Below are positions 36,295 through 45,387 of a DNA stretch of 64,000 nt, piece after piece. The notes beneath the pieces were generated by a model that was given only the letters and a program-made list of their open reading frames with translations, did no database searches and was not told where the DNA came from. The stretch's first letter is position 1. The number at the start of each line of letters is the position of its first letter. The stretch covers positions 1 to 64,000 of the forward strand of contig NZ_FUZC01000003.1 of NCBI RefSeq assembly GCF_900168115.1, written 5' to 3'. Position numbers and translations under genes: made by a program. Origin of the DNA: Salegentibacter salinarum (GTDB lineage: Bacteria > Bacteroidota > Bacteroidia > Flavobacteriales > Flavobacteriaceae).

Positions 36295-36528
36295 ATGAAA
36301 ATCAGGTTTTTATTTATTTTTTTCTTTCTTCTCTTATTTCCTGAATTAGCTGAGGCGCAGTGTTCTATGTGTCGCGCAGTTTTAGAAAGTGATACCGATA
36401 CCAGTGCAGCTGAAGGTATTAATAACGGGATTCTTTACCTGATGGCTTTTCCATATTTACTTGTCGGTGGTTTGGGATATTTTATATACCGCTCCCGAAA
36501 GAAAGCTAAGAAGTCTGGAGAGGTTTAA
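36295..36528 (+). CDS. Small membrane protein with CSMC motif
   Basis: 77 aa from ATG 36295 (an upstream TTG at 36274 overlaps the -7 box and is less likely). Signal peptide ending EAQ, then CSMCRAVLESD immediately at the mature N-terminus, one membrane helix (about 46-66) and a basic tail RSRKKAKK. The two Cys sit on the periplasmic side. Small CSMC proteins of this type are common beside oxidase genes in Bacteroidota; a metal or thiol role is plausible but unproven. Last gene before the exporter cluster. Confidence 0.7.
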   Translation: MKIRFLFIFFFLLLFPELAEAQCSMCRAVLESDTDTSAAEGINNGILYLMAFPYLLVGGLGYFIYRSRKKAKKSGEV

Positions 36529-36635
36529 ACAACTTCAAAATATTTTCTTCAATTAACTGTAACATTTCGGTTTTCGTAGAGTCTTATGGGTGACACTTTT
36601 AGTTAAAAGTTAACAACCTGTAATTTTTCACTACG

Positions 36636-37337
36636 ATGATAGAAATTAAAGATCTTCATAAATCCTATAAAATGGGTAGTAATTCACTACACGTTTTAAA
36701 AGGAATTAATTTTAGCGTTGCTGAAGGAGAGCTCGTTTCTATCATGGGATCTTCAGGATCGGGAAAATCTACTTTGCTTAATATTTTAGGAATGCTTGAT
36801 GAAGCCGATGAAGGCTCTTATACCCTGGATGGTGTTCCAATAAAAAATCTGAATGAAAAAATAGCCGCCCGTTACCGTAACAAATTCCTGGGCTTCATTT
36901 TTCAATCTTTCAACCTTATTTCTTACAAAAATGCTTTGGATAATGTGGCGCTTCCGCTGTATTACCAGGGAATAAAACGTGGCGAACGCATTGATAAGGC
37001 AATGAGCTACCTTGAAAAAGTTGGACTAAAAGATTGGGCAGGGCATTTACCAAATGAACTTTCCGGTGGGCAAAAGCAACGTGTAGCAATTGCACGAGCG
37101 CTTGCCAGCGATCCAAAAGTACTTTTAGCCGATGAACCAACGGGAGCTTTAGATTCAAAAACTTCTTACGAGGTAATGAATCTAATTCAGGAAATTAATG
37201 ATGAAGGCCGCACCATACTTGTTGTAACACATGAACCCGATATTGCAGCAATGACCAAAAGAATCGTCAATTTAAAAGACGGTAGAATTATTCAGGATAC
37301 ACCCGTTAACCAGGTTAGAGCGCTGCAAAATGTTTGA
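36636..37337 (+). CDS. MacB/LolD-type ABC transporter ATPase
   Basis: 233 aa. Walker [10 protein letters not shown] (38-46), signature [15 protein letters not shown], Walker [13 protein letters not shown] and H-loop THEPD. This is the MacB/LolD (FtsE-like) family that powers mechanotransmission rather than classical translocation. It overlaps the first permease by 8 nt. With two permeases, two adaptors and a TolC-like protein it forms a probable tripartite exporter. The cargo (lipid, peptide or drug) cannot be inferred. Confidence 0.95.
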   Translation: MIEIKDLHKSYKMGSNSLHVLKGINFSVAEGELVSIMGSSGSGKSTLLNILGMLDEADEGSYTLDGVPIKNLNEKIAARYRNKFLGFIFQSFNLISYKNALDNVALPLYYQGIKRGERIDKAMSYLEKVGLKDWAGHLPNELSGGQKQRVAIARALASDPKVLLADEPTGALDSKTSYEVMNLIQEINDEGRTILVVTHEPDIAAMTKRIVNLKDGRIIQDTPVNQVRALQNV

Positions 37338-38577
37338 TCTTGAACGTTGGGAAGAAATTTTTGAAACCATTCGTAAAAATAAATTACGAACGTTTCTAAC
37401 CGGGCTTTCTGTGGCTTCGGGAATCTTTATTTTAGTAGTTCTTCTGGGAATTGGCGAAGGTATGCGTAATGGTATCTCTCAGGAATTTCAAAATGATGCT
37501 GCGAATATTATGTATGTCTATACCGGTGTGACTTCTAAAGAATATAAGGGCTTGAACCCTGGGAGGAGAATTCAGATGAAAAATGAAGACTTCAATTACA
37601 CTGCCTTAAAATATCAGGACGATTTAGAATATAGATCTTCTATTTACAGAATTTGGAACGGGATAGTGAATTTTGGGAAAGAATCTGGTTCTTACCGTGT
37701 AGAAGGTGTTTATCCAGATTATCAATTTCTGGAAAACAGCGGAATGCTAGAAGGAAGATTTGTAAATTATAAGGACCACGATAACTTCGAAAAAGTTGTG
37801 GTAGTGGGAAATAAAGTGCGTAACGATCTTTTTAAAGATAGCAAAGATCCCATTGGTGAATATGTTCAAATCTCCGGAGTAAATTTTAAAGTAATTGGCG
37901 TTTTTACCGATCCGGGTGGGGAAAGGGAAGAAAGTAGGGTTTTTATGCCGCTTTCTACCGCCCAGCGTGTTTTTGGAGGTGGTAATAATATTGCTAATAT
38001 GGCTTTTACCTTAGAGCCTGAAGAAAATTTTGAAGCTGCGCTGGCCGCTTCCACTCGTTTTTCTGACGCGATAGAAGATCAGCTTAAAGAAACCCACACC
38101 ATAGCTCCAGACGATGAAAGTGCAATAAGCATTAATAACTCGCTGGAAAATGCCAAACGATTCTTCGACTTAATGGATATGATAAAATTCTTCTTTTGGG
38201 GAGTTGGTATTTGTACCATTATCGCCGGGATTGTTGGGGTAAGCAATATTATGCTCATTATCGTAAAAGAAAGAACCAGGGAAATTGGAATTAGAAAAGC
38301 GCTTGGCGCCGAACCACTTTCTATAGTTGGAATGGTTTTGCACGAATCTATTTTTGTAACTGCAATTGCCGGTTTTATAGGCTTAATCGCCAGTTTACTA
38401 TTATTAGAATTTGTTGGTCCGCTTATAGAAACACAGTACATCTCCAATCCTGCGGTTAATTTTAATGTAGCCCTTACGACCGTTTTTATCCTGGTTCTGG
38501 CCGGGGCAATCGCCGGATTTTTCCCTGCCTGGAGAGCCGCGAGGATCAAACCTATTGTAGCATTAAGAGACGAGTAA
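37330..38577 (+). CDS. MacB-type ABC permease (first copy)
   Basis: 415 aa. Membrane helix near residues 20-40, a large periplasmic MacB_PCD domain (about 45-270), then three C-terminal helices of the FtsX domain (about 283-410) with VGVSNIMLIIVKERTREIGIRKALGA and AGFFPAWRAARIKPIVALRDE. Only one base separates it from a paralogous permease, so the pair probably forms a heterodimer with the upstream ATPase. The ATPase is a separate gene, unlike E. coli MacB. Confidence 0.93.
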   Translation: MFDLERWEEIFETIRKNKLRTFLTGLSVASGIFILVVLLGIGEGMRNGISQEFQNDAANIMYVYTGVTSKEYKGLNPGRRIQMKNEDFNYTALKYQDDLEYRSSIYRIWNGIVNFGKESGSYRVEGVYPDYQFLENSGMLEGRFVNYKDHDNFEKVVVVGNKVRNDLFKDSKDPIGEYVQISGVNFKVIGVFTDPGGEREESRVFMPLSTAQRVFGGGNNIANMAFTLEPEENFEAALAASTRFSDAIEDQLKETHTIAPDDESAISINNSLENAKRFFDLMDMIKFFFWGVGICTIIAGIVGVSNIMLIIVKERTREIGIRKALGAEPLSIVGMVLHESIFVTAIAGFIGLIASLLLLEFVGPLIETQYISNPAVNFNVALTTVFILVLAGAIAGFFPAWRAARIKPIVALRDE

Positions 38578-38578
38578 T

Positions 38579-39844
38579 ATGTTCAACAGGGATAAATGGA
38601 GCGAAATAATTGAAGCCTTAAGTGCTAATTGGTTTAGAACCTTGCTTACCGCTTTTGGAGTAATGTGGGGAATTTTTATTCTCGTTATTTTACTGGCAGC
38701 CGGTAAGGGGCTTGAAAATGGCGTTAAACAAGGCTTTGGAGGCATAGCTACCAATACTATGTTTATGTGGACGCAAACGGCTTCTAAACCTTATAAAGGT
38801 TTACCAAAAGGCCGGCGCTACGATTTTAAAACATCTGATGTGGAAGCTTTGCGTGAAAATGTACCCGGACTTCGGTTTATTTCGCCAAGAAACCAGTTAG
38901 GCGGCTTCGGCGGAAATAACAATGTGGTTCGTGGCTTGCAAACAGGAGCCTTTAACGTGTACGGGGATTATCCAGAGATCATTCAGCAGGAACCTATGGA
39001 TGTTACTTCCGGGAGGTTTATTAACTATCTGGATATTCAAGGGAAGCGAAAAGTTGCCATTATTGGTGAAGGGGTAAGGCGCGAATTGTACGAAAAGGAG
39101 GAAGAAGTCCTGGGAAGTTATCTCAAAATAAACGGCGTAAATTTTATGGTAATTGGCACCTACAAGAAGAAAGGTGGCGGTGGAGGAAATGCAGAAGAAG
39201 CACAAAAAGAAATTTATGTTCCATTCACTGCCTTTTCCCAGGCTTTTAATATGGGCGATACCGTAGGCTGGATGGCGATCACGGCCAAAGATGAAAATTC
39301 TATTACCAGTCTAAAATCCAGTGTTTTAGATCTTATAAAAAGCAGGCATTCCATTCATCCTGAAGATGAAAGGGCAGTTGGTAATTTTGATTTATACGAA
39401 GAGTTTAACAAGATAAACGGTTTGTTTGTAGCGCTAAATGCAGTAGCTTATTTCGTGGGAATTTTGGTGTTGCTCTCAGGTATCATTGGAATTAGCAATA
39501 TTATGCTCATTGTGGTAAAAGAAAGAACAAACGAGATTGGGGTTAGACGTGCACTTGGCGCCACACCCTGGTCTATTAGAGGGCAAATTCTAATGGAATC
39601 TATTTTTCTTACCATTATTTCAGGAATGACCGGGATTATTTTTGCCACCGGAATTATTGCCGGAATAAATTATGCTTTAAGCGGGATGGATACTTCAGAA
39701 ATGATGTTTGCCAATCCAAGTGTAGACCTTGGAGTGGTACTTACTGCCTTGATGATTTTAATATTTTCAGGTTTGGTGGCCGGACTTATTCCGGCGCAAA
39801 ATGCGATTAAAATCAAACCCGTAGATGCCCTTAGAACCGAATAA
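38579..39844 (+). CDS. MacB-type ABC permease (second copy)
   Basis: 421 aa, paralogous to the upstream permease over its whole length: a first helix after WFRTLLTAFGVMWGIFILVI, a periplasmic domain with a Gly-rich KKKGGGGGN loop, and the FtsX signature GIIGISNIMLIVVKERTNEIGVRRALGATPWSIRGQ. The C-terminus IPAQNAIKIKPVDALRTE matches the family. It is expected to pair with the first permease. A membrane-fusion adaptor follows 34 nt downstream. Confidence 0.93.
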   Translation: MFNRDKWSEIIEALSANWFRTLLTAFGVMWGIFILVILLAAGKGLENGVKQGFGGIATNTMFMWTQTASKPYKGLPKGRRYDFKTSDVEALRENVPGLRFISPRNQLGGFGGNNNVVRGLQTGAFNVYGDYPEIIQQEPMDVTSGRFINYLDIQGKRKVAIIGEGVRRELYEKEEEVLGSYLKINGVNFMVIGTYKKKGGGGGNAEEAQKEIYVPFTAFSQAFNMGDTVGWMAITAKDENSITSLKSSVLDLIKSRHSIHPEDERAVGNFDLYEEFNKINGLFVALNAVAYFVGILVLLSGIIGISNIMLIVVKERTNEIGVRRALGATPWSIRGQILMESIFLTIISGMTGIIFATGIIAGINYALSGMDTSEMMFANPSVDLGVVLTALMILIFSGLVAGLIPAQNAIKIKPVDALRTE

Positions 39845-39878
39845 CAATAAAAGTAAAGAAGACTAATTCAATCAAAAA

Positions 39879-40997
39879 ATGAAAAAAACAGTTACCATCT
39901 CAATTTTAGTATTGATCGCCGTGGTTTTTGTAGGGGCGTTATACTATTTGTTTCAAAAAAATCAGGAGGATCCTACGGTTTATGAAACCGAGCAGGCTTC
40001 AGTTGAAACCATCGTGAAGAAAACGGTGGCGACGGGAAATATTGTTCCGAAGGAAGAAGTACTTATTAAACCTAATATTTCAGGAATTATAGATGAAATA
40101 TACATTGAAGCCGGGGAGAAAGTGAAGGCTGGGGATCTTATTGCCAAAATTAGGGTGATCCCAAATGTAAATTCATTGCAAAGCGCCAAAGATGCCGTAG
40201 CTACAGCCAGGATCAATTTGGAAAATGAAAAGAAAACCTTTGAAAGGCAGAAAGCCTTATTTGAAAAAGGAGTGATCTCTCAAAACGATTTTGATAATGC
40301 TGAAGCAAATTATAAAAGAATGCAGCAGAACTTCCGCTCAGCCGAGCAAAATTTTGAAATCGTTCAAACCGGTACCACCAGCGGCATTGGTAGCGCGGCC
40401 AACACACTTATTCGCTCTACGGTAGACGGGATGGTTTTAGACGTGCCGGTACGGGTTGGAAACCAGGTGATTGAAAGTAACAACTTTAACGATGGTACTA
40501 CTTTAGCCACCCTTGCCGATGTTAACGAAATGATTTTTGAAGGAAAAGTTGACGAAAGTGAAGTAGGGAAAATAAAAGAAGATTTGCCACTTGAAGTAAC
40601 TGTGGGAGCCATAGAAAATAAAACCTTTAACGCCATTTTAGATTACATCGCACCAAAAGGTGTTGACGAAAATGGAGCCATTCAATTTGAAATAAAAGGA
40701 ACTTTAGATAAAGCTGATACTACTTTTATTCGCGCCGGTTTAAGTGCAAATGCTTCTATTATTTTAGATAGGGCAGATGAGGTTTTAGCCATTAAAGAAG
40801 CACTTGTTCAATTTGATCCAGACAGTCAGGAGCCTTTTGTAGAAGTACAAACCGGGGACCAGGAATTTGAAAGAAGAGATTTGGAATTAGGGATAAGTGA
40901 TGGAATTCAGGTTCAGGTAATAAATGGCATTTCTAAGGACGATAAAATCAAGGTTTGGAACATTGTAAAACCAAGTCCGGAGTTTGCCGGAAATTAG
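39879..40997 (+). CDS. HlyD/MacA-type periplasmic adaptor (first copy)
   Basis: 372 aa. Membrane anchor (about 5-24), biotinyl/lipoyl-like half-motifs (GNIVPKEEVLIKPNISGIIDEIYIEAGEKVKAGDLIAKI), an alpha-helical hairpin (about 95-165, with KALFEKGVISQNDFDNAEA), then beta-barrel and membrane-proximal domains. The family joins the inner-membrane exporter to a TolC channel. It lies between the permeases and the TolC-like gene. A second adaptor follows TolC, which is unusual for a single exporter. Confidence 0.93.
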   Translation: MKKTVTISILVLIAVVFVGALYYLFQKNQEDPTVYETEQASVETIVKKTVATGNIVPKEEVLIKPNISGIIDEIYIEAGEKVKAGDLIAKIRVIPNVNSLQSAKDAVATARINLENEKKTFERQKALFEKGVISQNDFDNAEANYKRMQQNFRSAEQNFEIVQTGTTSGIGSAANTLIRSTVDGMVLDVPVRVGNQVIESNNFNDGTTLATLADVNEMIFEGKVDESEVGKIKEDLPLEVTVGAIENKTFNAILDYIAPKGVDENGAIQFEIKGTLDKADTTFIRAGLSANASIILDRADEVLAIKEALVQFDPDSQEPFVEVQTGDQEFERRDLELGISDGIQVQVINGISKDDKIKVWNIVKPSPEFAGN

Positions 40998-41059
40998 ATT
41001 TTTAATTCAAAATGTAACAAGTTTAGAATTTCATAGACTCATCAACTACAATTCCTATT

Positions 41060-42499
41060 ATGAAAAAATACAGCTTACTAACCATATTTTTATTTTCTGC
41101 TTTCTTTGTAAAAGCACAGGAAGACAACGAATGGACACTTCAGGAATGCGTTAATTATGCCTTGGAGAATAATATTCAGGTAAAACAAAGCGAACTCGAT
41201 GTAGAACTTGCCGAGCTTGGGAGAAGAGATGCAATTGGTAATTTTCTGCCTAACATAAATGCATCAGCAACCAACTCCTGGAATACCGGTCTTACCCAAA
41301 ATGTAACTACTGGTGTTTTACAAACCCAAACTACCAGGAACTTTTCTGCCGGGGTAACCGCAAGTCTTAACCTTTTTGACGGCTTAAGAAACTTTAAACA
41401 ACTGCAACGTGCAAAGATTTCTGAACTTGCTAGCCAGTATGCGCTGGACAGGATGAAAGATGATATTACCCTGTTTGTAGCAGATTCTTATTTACAGGTG
41501 CTTTTTAATAAGCAAAACCTTGAGATCCTTAGATTGCAAAATGAAGTTACCCAGGAACAAATGGAAAGAACCCGGGAACTTGTAGATGCCGGTTCTTTAC
41601 CGCAGGGAGATCTTCTGGAAATTGAAGCGACTAATGCCGATGAACAACAACGAATAATTGTTGCCCAAAACAATATTAGAATCTCACTTATAAGTTTGGC
41701 TCAAACCCTGCTGATAAAGGATTATGAGAATTTTGATATCGTAGAAAGGGATTATAATATTTTAGGTACTGAAATTTTAGATAATCCGGTTGAGGATATT
41801 GTTGAACAAGCCAAAGAAGAGCGTTCTGAAATTAAAATAGCAGAAGCGAACCGTGAACTTGCTCAAAAAGACGTAGAAATTGCAAGAGGAGCTTATTATC
41901 CAAGTGTAGGAGCTTTCTTTAACTACAATACCAGGGAATCTGGCCAGGGAAGAATAGTTGGTGCAGAAATAGATCCAAACGATCCTACCCGTGAGATTGG
42001 TATCGTAGAAGAAACCGGTGATGTTGTTGTAGCACCAAATACACTTACTACTATTGGTAGCCCGCTTCCGTTTTTTGAACAATTACAACGTAATGATGGT
42101 GTGACCTATGGGGTGCAGGTTAGTGTACCAATTTTTAGCGGATTTGCTACCAGAAATCAGGTGAGAAGAAGCCAGGTGAACGCCAGAAGAGCTGAATATG
42201 AATTGGAGCAGGCAGAGCTGGATCTTGAAGCAAATGTTTACCAGGCTTACGTAGATGCTGAAGGTGCTTTTGAAGCTTACGAAGCTGCTTTAGTTGCTGC
42301 AAACGCCCAGGAGCAGGCTTTTGATTATTCTACACAGCGTTTTGATGTGGGAATTTCTAATGCCTTTGAATTTAGCCAGGCAAAACTTAGATATGAAAAT
42401 GCACAAAGTGAAGTGCTAAGAACTAAATACGATTACATTTTTAAACTTAAAGTACTTGAATTATATTTTGGAGTACCGGTGACCGATCTTAAATTTTAA
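41060..42499 (+). CDS. TolC-family outer membrane efflux protein
   Basis: 479 aa. Signal peptide (about 1-19), followed by two outer membrane efflux (OEP) repeats: WTLQECVNYALENNIQVKQ begins the first, and the second half contains QVSVPIFSGFATRNQVRRSQVNARRAEYELEQAELDLEANVYQAY. It has the long periplasmic helical barrel and short beta-barrel of trimeric TolC channels. It ends 3 nt before the second adaptor. This supports a complete inner-to-outer-membrane export path. Confidence 0.95.
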   Translation: MKKYSLLTIFLFSAFFVKAQEDNEWTLQECVNYALENNIQVKQSELDVELAELGRRDAIGNFLPNINASATNSWNTGLTQNVTTGVLQTQTTRNFSAGVTASLNLFDGLRNFKQLQRAKISELASQYALDRMKDDITLFVADSYLQVLFNKQNLEILRLQNEVTQEQMERTRELVDAGSLPQGDLLEIEATNADEQQRIIVAQNNIRISLISLAQTLLIKDYENFDIVERDYNILGTEILDNPVEDIVEQAKEERSEIKIAEANRELAQKDVEIARGAYYPSVGAFFNYNTRESGQGRIVGAEIDPNDPTREIGIVEETGDVVVAPNTLTTIGSPLPFFEQLQRNDGVTYGVQVSVPIFSGFATRNQVRRSQVNARRAEYELEQAELDLEANVYQAYVDAEGAFEAYEAALVAANAQEQAFDYSTQRFDVGISNAFEFSQAKLRYENAQSEVLRTKYDYIFKLKVLELYFGVPVTDLKF

Positions 42500-42502
42500 A
42501 CT

Positions 42503-43735
42503 ATGAAGAAAAAGACTCTTTTTATAATTATCGGAATTGCTCTCGCGCTTATTGTCTTGCTTATAGTAGGAAAAAAAGCCGGCTGGTTTGGTAAATCTGG
42601 CAATTTTAAAGAAGTAGAAATAACCAAAATTGAACCTATAGATATTATAGAAACAGTTTCGGCTACCGGGAAAATTCAGCCGGAGATTGAGGTAAAACTT
42701 TCTTCAGAAGTTTCAGGAGAAATAATTGAACTTCCTGTGGTTGAAGGCCAGGCGGTAGAAAAAGGAGATTTACTGGTTAGAGTAAACCCCGATATTTATC
42801 AGTCTAGTGTAAATAGGGCCCAGGCGGGATTAGAAACTTCAAGAGCAAATTATTCACAGGCAGAAGCAAGCTTAAAGCAGGCTGAAGCTAATTATAACCG
42901 AAACAAAAGTCTTTTTGAAAAAGGTGTGATTTCTAAAGCGGAGTGGGACAGGATTGTTTCTGAGTATGAAGTAGCGCAAGCCAACAAAGAATCGGCTTAT
43001 TACAATATGCAAAGTACTGCAGCTACGGTAAAAGAAGCTACAGATAACCTTGGTCGCACCAATATTTACGCTCCTATGAGCGGGACTATTTCAAAACTTG
43101 ATGCTGAGCTTGGTGAAAGGGTAGTGGGAACGCAACAAATGGCCGGTACAGAAATTCTTAGGGTTGCCAATCTAAGCAATATGGAAGTTGAGGTAGATGT
43201 AAACGAGAATGATATTGTAAAGGTTCAGGTGGGAGATTCTACTATTGTTGAAGTTGATGCCTATTTAGGTAAAGAATTCAACGGAGTGGTAACTGAAATT
43301 TCAAACTCGGCTGATGCAGCGCTTACTACAGATCAGGTAACTAATTTTAAAGTGAAAGTTCGTATTTTAGAAGAATCTTACAAAGAGCTTTTGGCGGGAG
43401 AAGATGAAAATTATTCTCCGTTCAGACCTGGTATGACTGCTACGGTAGATATAATTACCAATAGAAAAGTTAATATTATTGGAGTGCCTATTAGTGCAAT
43501 TGTAATTAAAAATGATACCACGGCAGGTAAAAGTGAAGATCAAAAATATGAGGCTGTTTTTCTAAAGGAAGGAGAAAAAGCTGAACTTAGAAAAGTTACC
43601 ACCGGAATCCAGGACGATAGTAATATTGAAATTACCGAAGGTTTGACTGAAGGAGAAACGGTAATAACCGGCCCGTACAATACGGTAACAAAAAGCCTGA
43701 AAGAAGGTGATGATGTTGAGGTAATTAATAAATAA
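42503..43735 (+). CDS. HlyD/MacA-type periplasmic adaptor (second copy)
   Basis: 410 aa. Membrane anchor (about 5-23), lipoyl-like halves (SATGKIQPEIEVKLSSEVSGEII, VEGQAVEKGDLLVRVNPD), coiled-coil hairpin (about 105-175, with KSLFEKGVISKAEWDRIVSEYEVAQ) and a beta-barrel. It is paralogous to the first adaptor of this cluster but longer. Both may serve the same permease pair as a mixed hexamer, or one may serve another pump. Not separated from TolC by any promoter I can see. Confidence 0.92.
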   Translation: MKKKTLFIIIGIALALIVLLIVGKKAGWFGKSGNFKEVEITKIEPIDIIETVSATGKIQPEIEVKLSSEVSGEIIELPVVEGQAVEKGDLLVRVNPDIYQSSVNRAQAGLETSRANYSQAEASLKQAEANYNRNKSLFEKGVISKAEWDRIVSEYEVAQANKESAYYNMQSTAATVKEATDNLGRTNIYAPMSGTISKLDAELGERVVGTQQMAGTEILRVANLSNMEVEVDVNENDIVKVQVGDSTIVEVDAYLGKEFNGVVTEISNSADAALTTDQVTNFKVKVRILEESYKELLAGEDENYSPFRPGMTATVDIITNRKVNIIGVPISAIVIKNDTTAGKSEDQKYEAVFLKEGEKAELRKVTTGIQDDSNIEITEGLTEGETVITGPYNTVTKSLKEGDDVEVINK

Positions 43736-43754
43736 GAATAAAAAAAAATAGGAT

Positions 43755-44414
43755 TTGGCATTAATACTTTGCTTAGAAACCGCTACTACCAATTGCTCTG
43801 TTGCACTTTCAAAAGATGGTGTTCAGCTTGCACTTAAGGAGGATAAGAGTAATAATTATTCGCACGCCGAGAAGTTGCACATTTTTATAGATGAAATTCT
43901 AAAAGAAAATAACTTAGCGGTTACAGATCTTGATGCAATAGCAGTAAGTAAAGGGCCGGGTTCTTACACCGGACTAAGAATTGGGGTTTCTACCGCCAAG
44001 GGATTATGTTTTTCATTAGATATTCCGTTGATTTCTATCGCTACCCTTGCTTCTTTAGCGACGCAGGTAGAATTGGACAAAGGATTTATAATTGCAATGT
44101 TAGATGCACGTAGAATGGAAGTTTATTCGGCTGTTTTTGATGAAAAGCTAAATAGTATCAGGGAAACTAAAGCTGAGGTTTTAGATGAAAATTCATTTAT
44201 TGATTTTCTCGAAAAAGATAAAACGGTATTTATTGGAAACGGTGTAGAGAAGTTTGAAGCGATTTGTAAACATTCTAACGCTGAATTTATTTCAGATAAA
44301 TTGCCCTCTGCAAGAGAAGTGTGCAGTTTGGCTGAAGCTAAATATAAAATAAGCGACACTGAAGATGTCGCTTATTTTGAACCTTATTACTTAAAAGACT
44401 TTATTGCCGGGTAA
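43755..44414 (+). CDS. tsaB: tRNA threonylcarbamoyladenosine biosynthesis protein TsaB
   Basis: 219 aa. N-terminal LCLETATTNCSVALS and SKGPGSYTGLRIGVSTAKGLC are the ASKHA-fold signatures of TsaB, which joins TsaD and TsaE to make the t6A37 modification. The start is TTG at 43755; no ATG is available upstream. The stop lies one base from the stop of the convergent mscS-like gene. A perfect 13-bp inverted repeat (44346-44378) lies inside the last 23 codons. Confidence 0.94.
   Translation: MALILCLETATTNCSVALSKDGVQLALKEDKSNNYSHAEKLHIFIDEILKENNLAVTDLDAIAVSKGPGSYTGLRIGVSTAKGLCFSLDIPLISIATLASLATQVELDKGFIIAMLDARRMEVYSAVFDEKLNSIRETKAEVLDENSFIDFLEKDKTVFIGNGVEKFEAICKHSNAEFISDKLPSAREVCSLAEAKYKISDTEDVAYFEPYYLKDFIAG
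44346..44378. terminator. Inverted repeat inside the tsaB 3' end, probable terminator for the convergent gene
   Basis: Bases 44346-44358 pair perfectly with 44366-44378 (13 bp, 7-nt loop CTGAAGA), flanked by A-run and T-run. It lies 36 nt before the tsaB stop. On the minus strand it would terminate the mscS-like transcript 37 nt past its stop. Confidence 0.7.
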
Positions 44415-44415
44415 A

Positions 44416-45312
44416 CTATTCGGCGATATTAGAATTGTTGTTATCCTGTTTTTTAACTGATTTCTTTTCTATCGTACCATTCATTTTAGTTTGGTCGTAG
44501 AGGTAAACATCACGCTGAGGATAAGGAATTGTCATTCCGGCTTCTTCCAGTCTAATTTTTCCTTCTTCAATCATGTACCAGTGAAGATCCCAGAATTTAC
44601 TGTTTTCGGCAAAATATCTAACTGAAAAGTTTACAGAATCGGCACCAAGTTCAGCTACAATAATTTGCGGTGGCGGGTCTTTAAGAACATCTTCCTGCTC
44701 TTCAACAAGATCTCTCAGTACCTGCTTAGCCTTTTTCAAATCATCATCATAAGAAATTCCAAAACTTAAGGTTTCCCTTCTGGTACCATTATGACTATAA
44801 TTAATAATATTATCATTACTTAATTCGCCGTTTGGAATTACAGCACGTTGATTTCCAAAAGTGTCTAATTTGGTATAGAATAAGGAAATTTCTACAACAG
44901 AACCTGAAACCCCCTGAACTTCTATCCAGTCACCAACTTTAAAGGGTTTTAATATTATAAGAAGTACACCGCCGGCGAGATTAGATAGCGAGCCCTGCAT
45001 AGCAAGACCAATGGCTAAACCGGCAGCACCAATTGCGGCAACCAGAGAAGCGCTTTCTACACCTAATTGGGTAATAAAAAGTACAAAAAGAATGATGCGA
45101 AGTCCCCACTTTACAGCATTTATAGTGAAGATTTCTAAAGTTTCATCAAAATCTTTCTTTTTAAATAATTTGTCTAAGTATTTAACAATAAGACCAATTA
45201 CCCAAAGCCCAATAATAAGCAGGGCAAGTGCTCCTAATAATGTTGGCAGGTAATCGATTAATTTTTCTGCGTATTCTTTCGCGATGGCGCCCCAATCGTT
45301 TAATTTATCCAT
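44416..45312 (-). CDS. Small-conductance mechanosensitive channel (MscS family)
   Basis: 298 aa. Three membrane helices at the N-terminus (about 20-45, 65-83 and 90-125), the Gly/Ala-rich pore helix AAIGAAGLAIGLAMQGSLSNLAGG, then the beta domain (KPFKVGDWIEVQGVSGSVVEISLFYTKL) and alpha/beta C-terminus. It opens under membrane tension to release solutes in osmotic downshock. The length is typical of the short MscS form. The gene is convergent with tsaB and very close to it. Confidence 0.93.
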   Translation of the reverse strand: MDKLNDWGAIAKEYAEKLIDYLPTLLGALALLIIGLWVIGLIVKYLDKLFKKKDFDETLEIFTINAVKWGLRIILFVLFITQLGVESASLVAAIGAAGLAIGLAMQGSLSNLAGGVLLIILKPFKVGDWIEVQGVSGSVVEISLFYTKLDTFGNQRAVIPNGELSNDNIINYSHNGTRRETLSFGISYDDDLKKAKQVLRDLVEEQEDVLKDPPPQIIVAELGADSVNFSVRYFAENSKFWDLHWYMIEEGKIRLEEAGMTIPYPQRDVYLYDQTKMNGTIEKKSVKKQDNNNSNIAE

Positions 45313-45387
45313 AATATCAATTATTTTTCCGGCAACAAATTGACTATAAATATTTTATTTATCAGAACCTTTATTGTTTAATTTTTG

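Noticed and set aside
38079-38549. A 156-codon minus-strand open frame inside the first permease
   Set aside because: It lies opposite the conserved FtsX domain and shows no signal, motif or start context.
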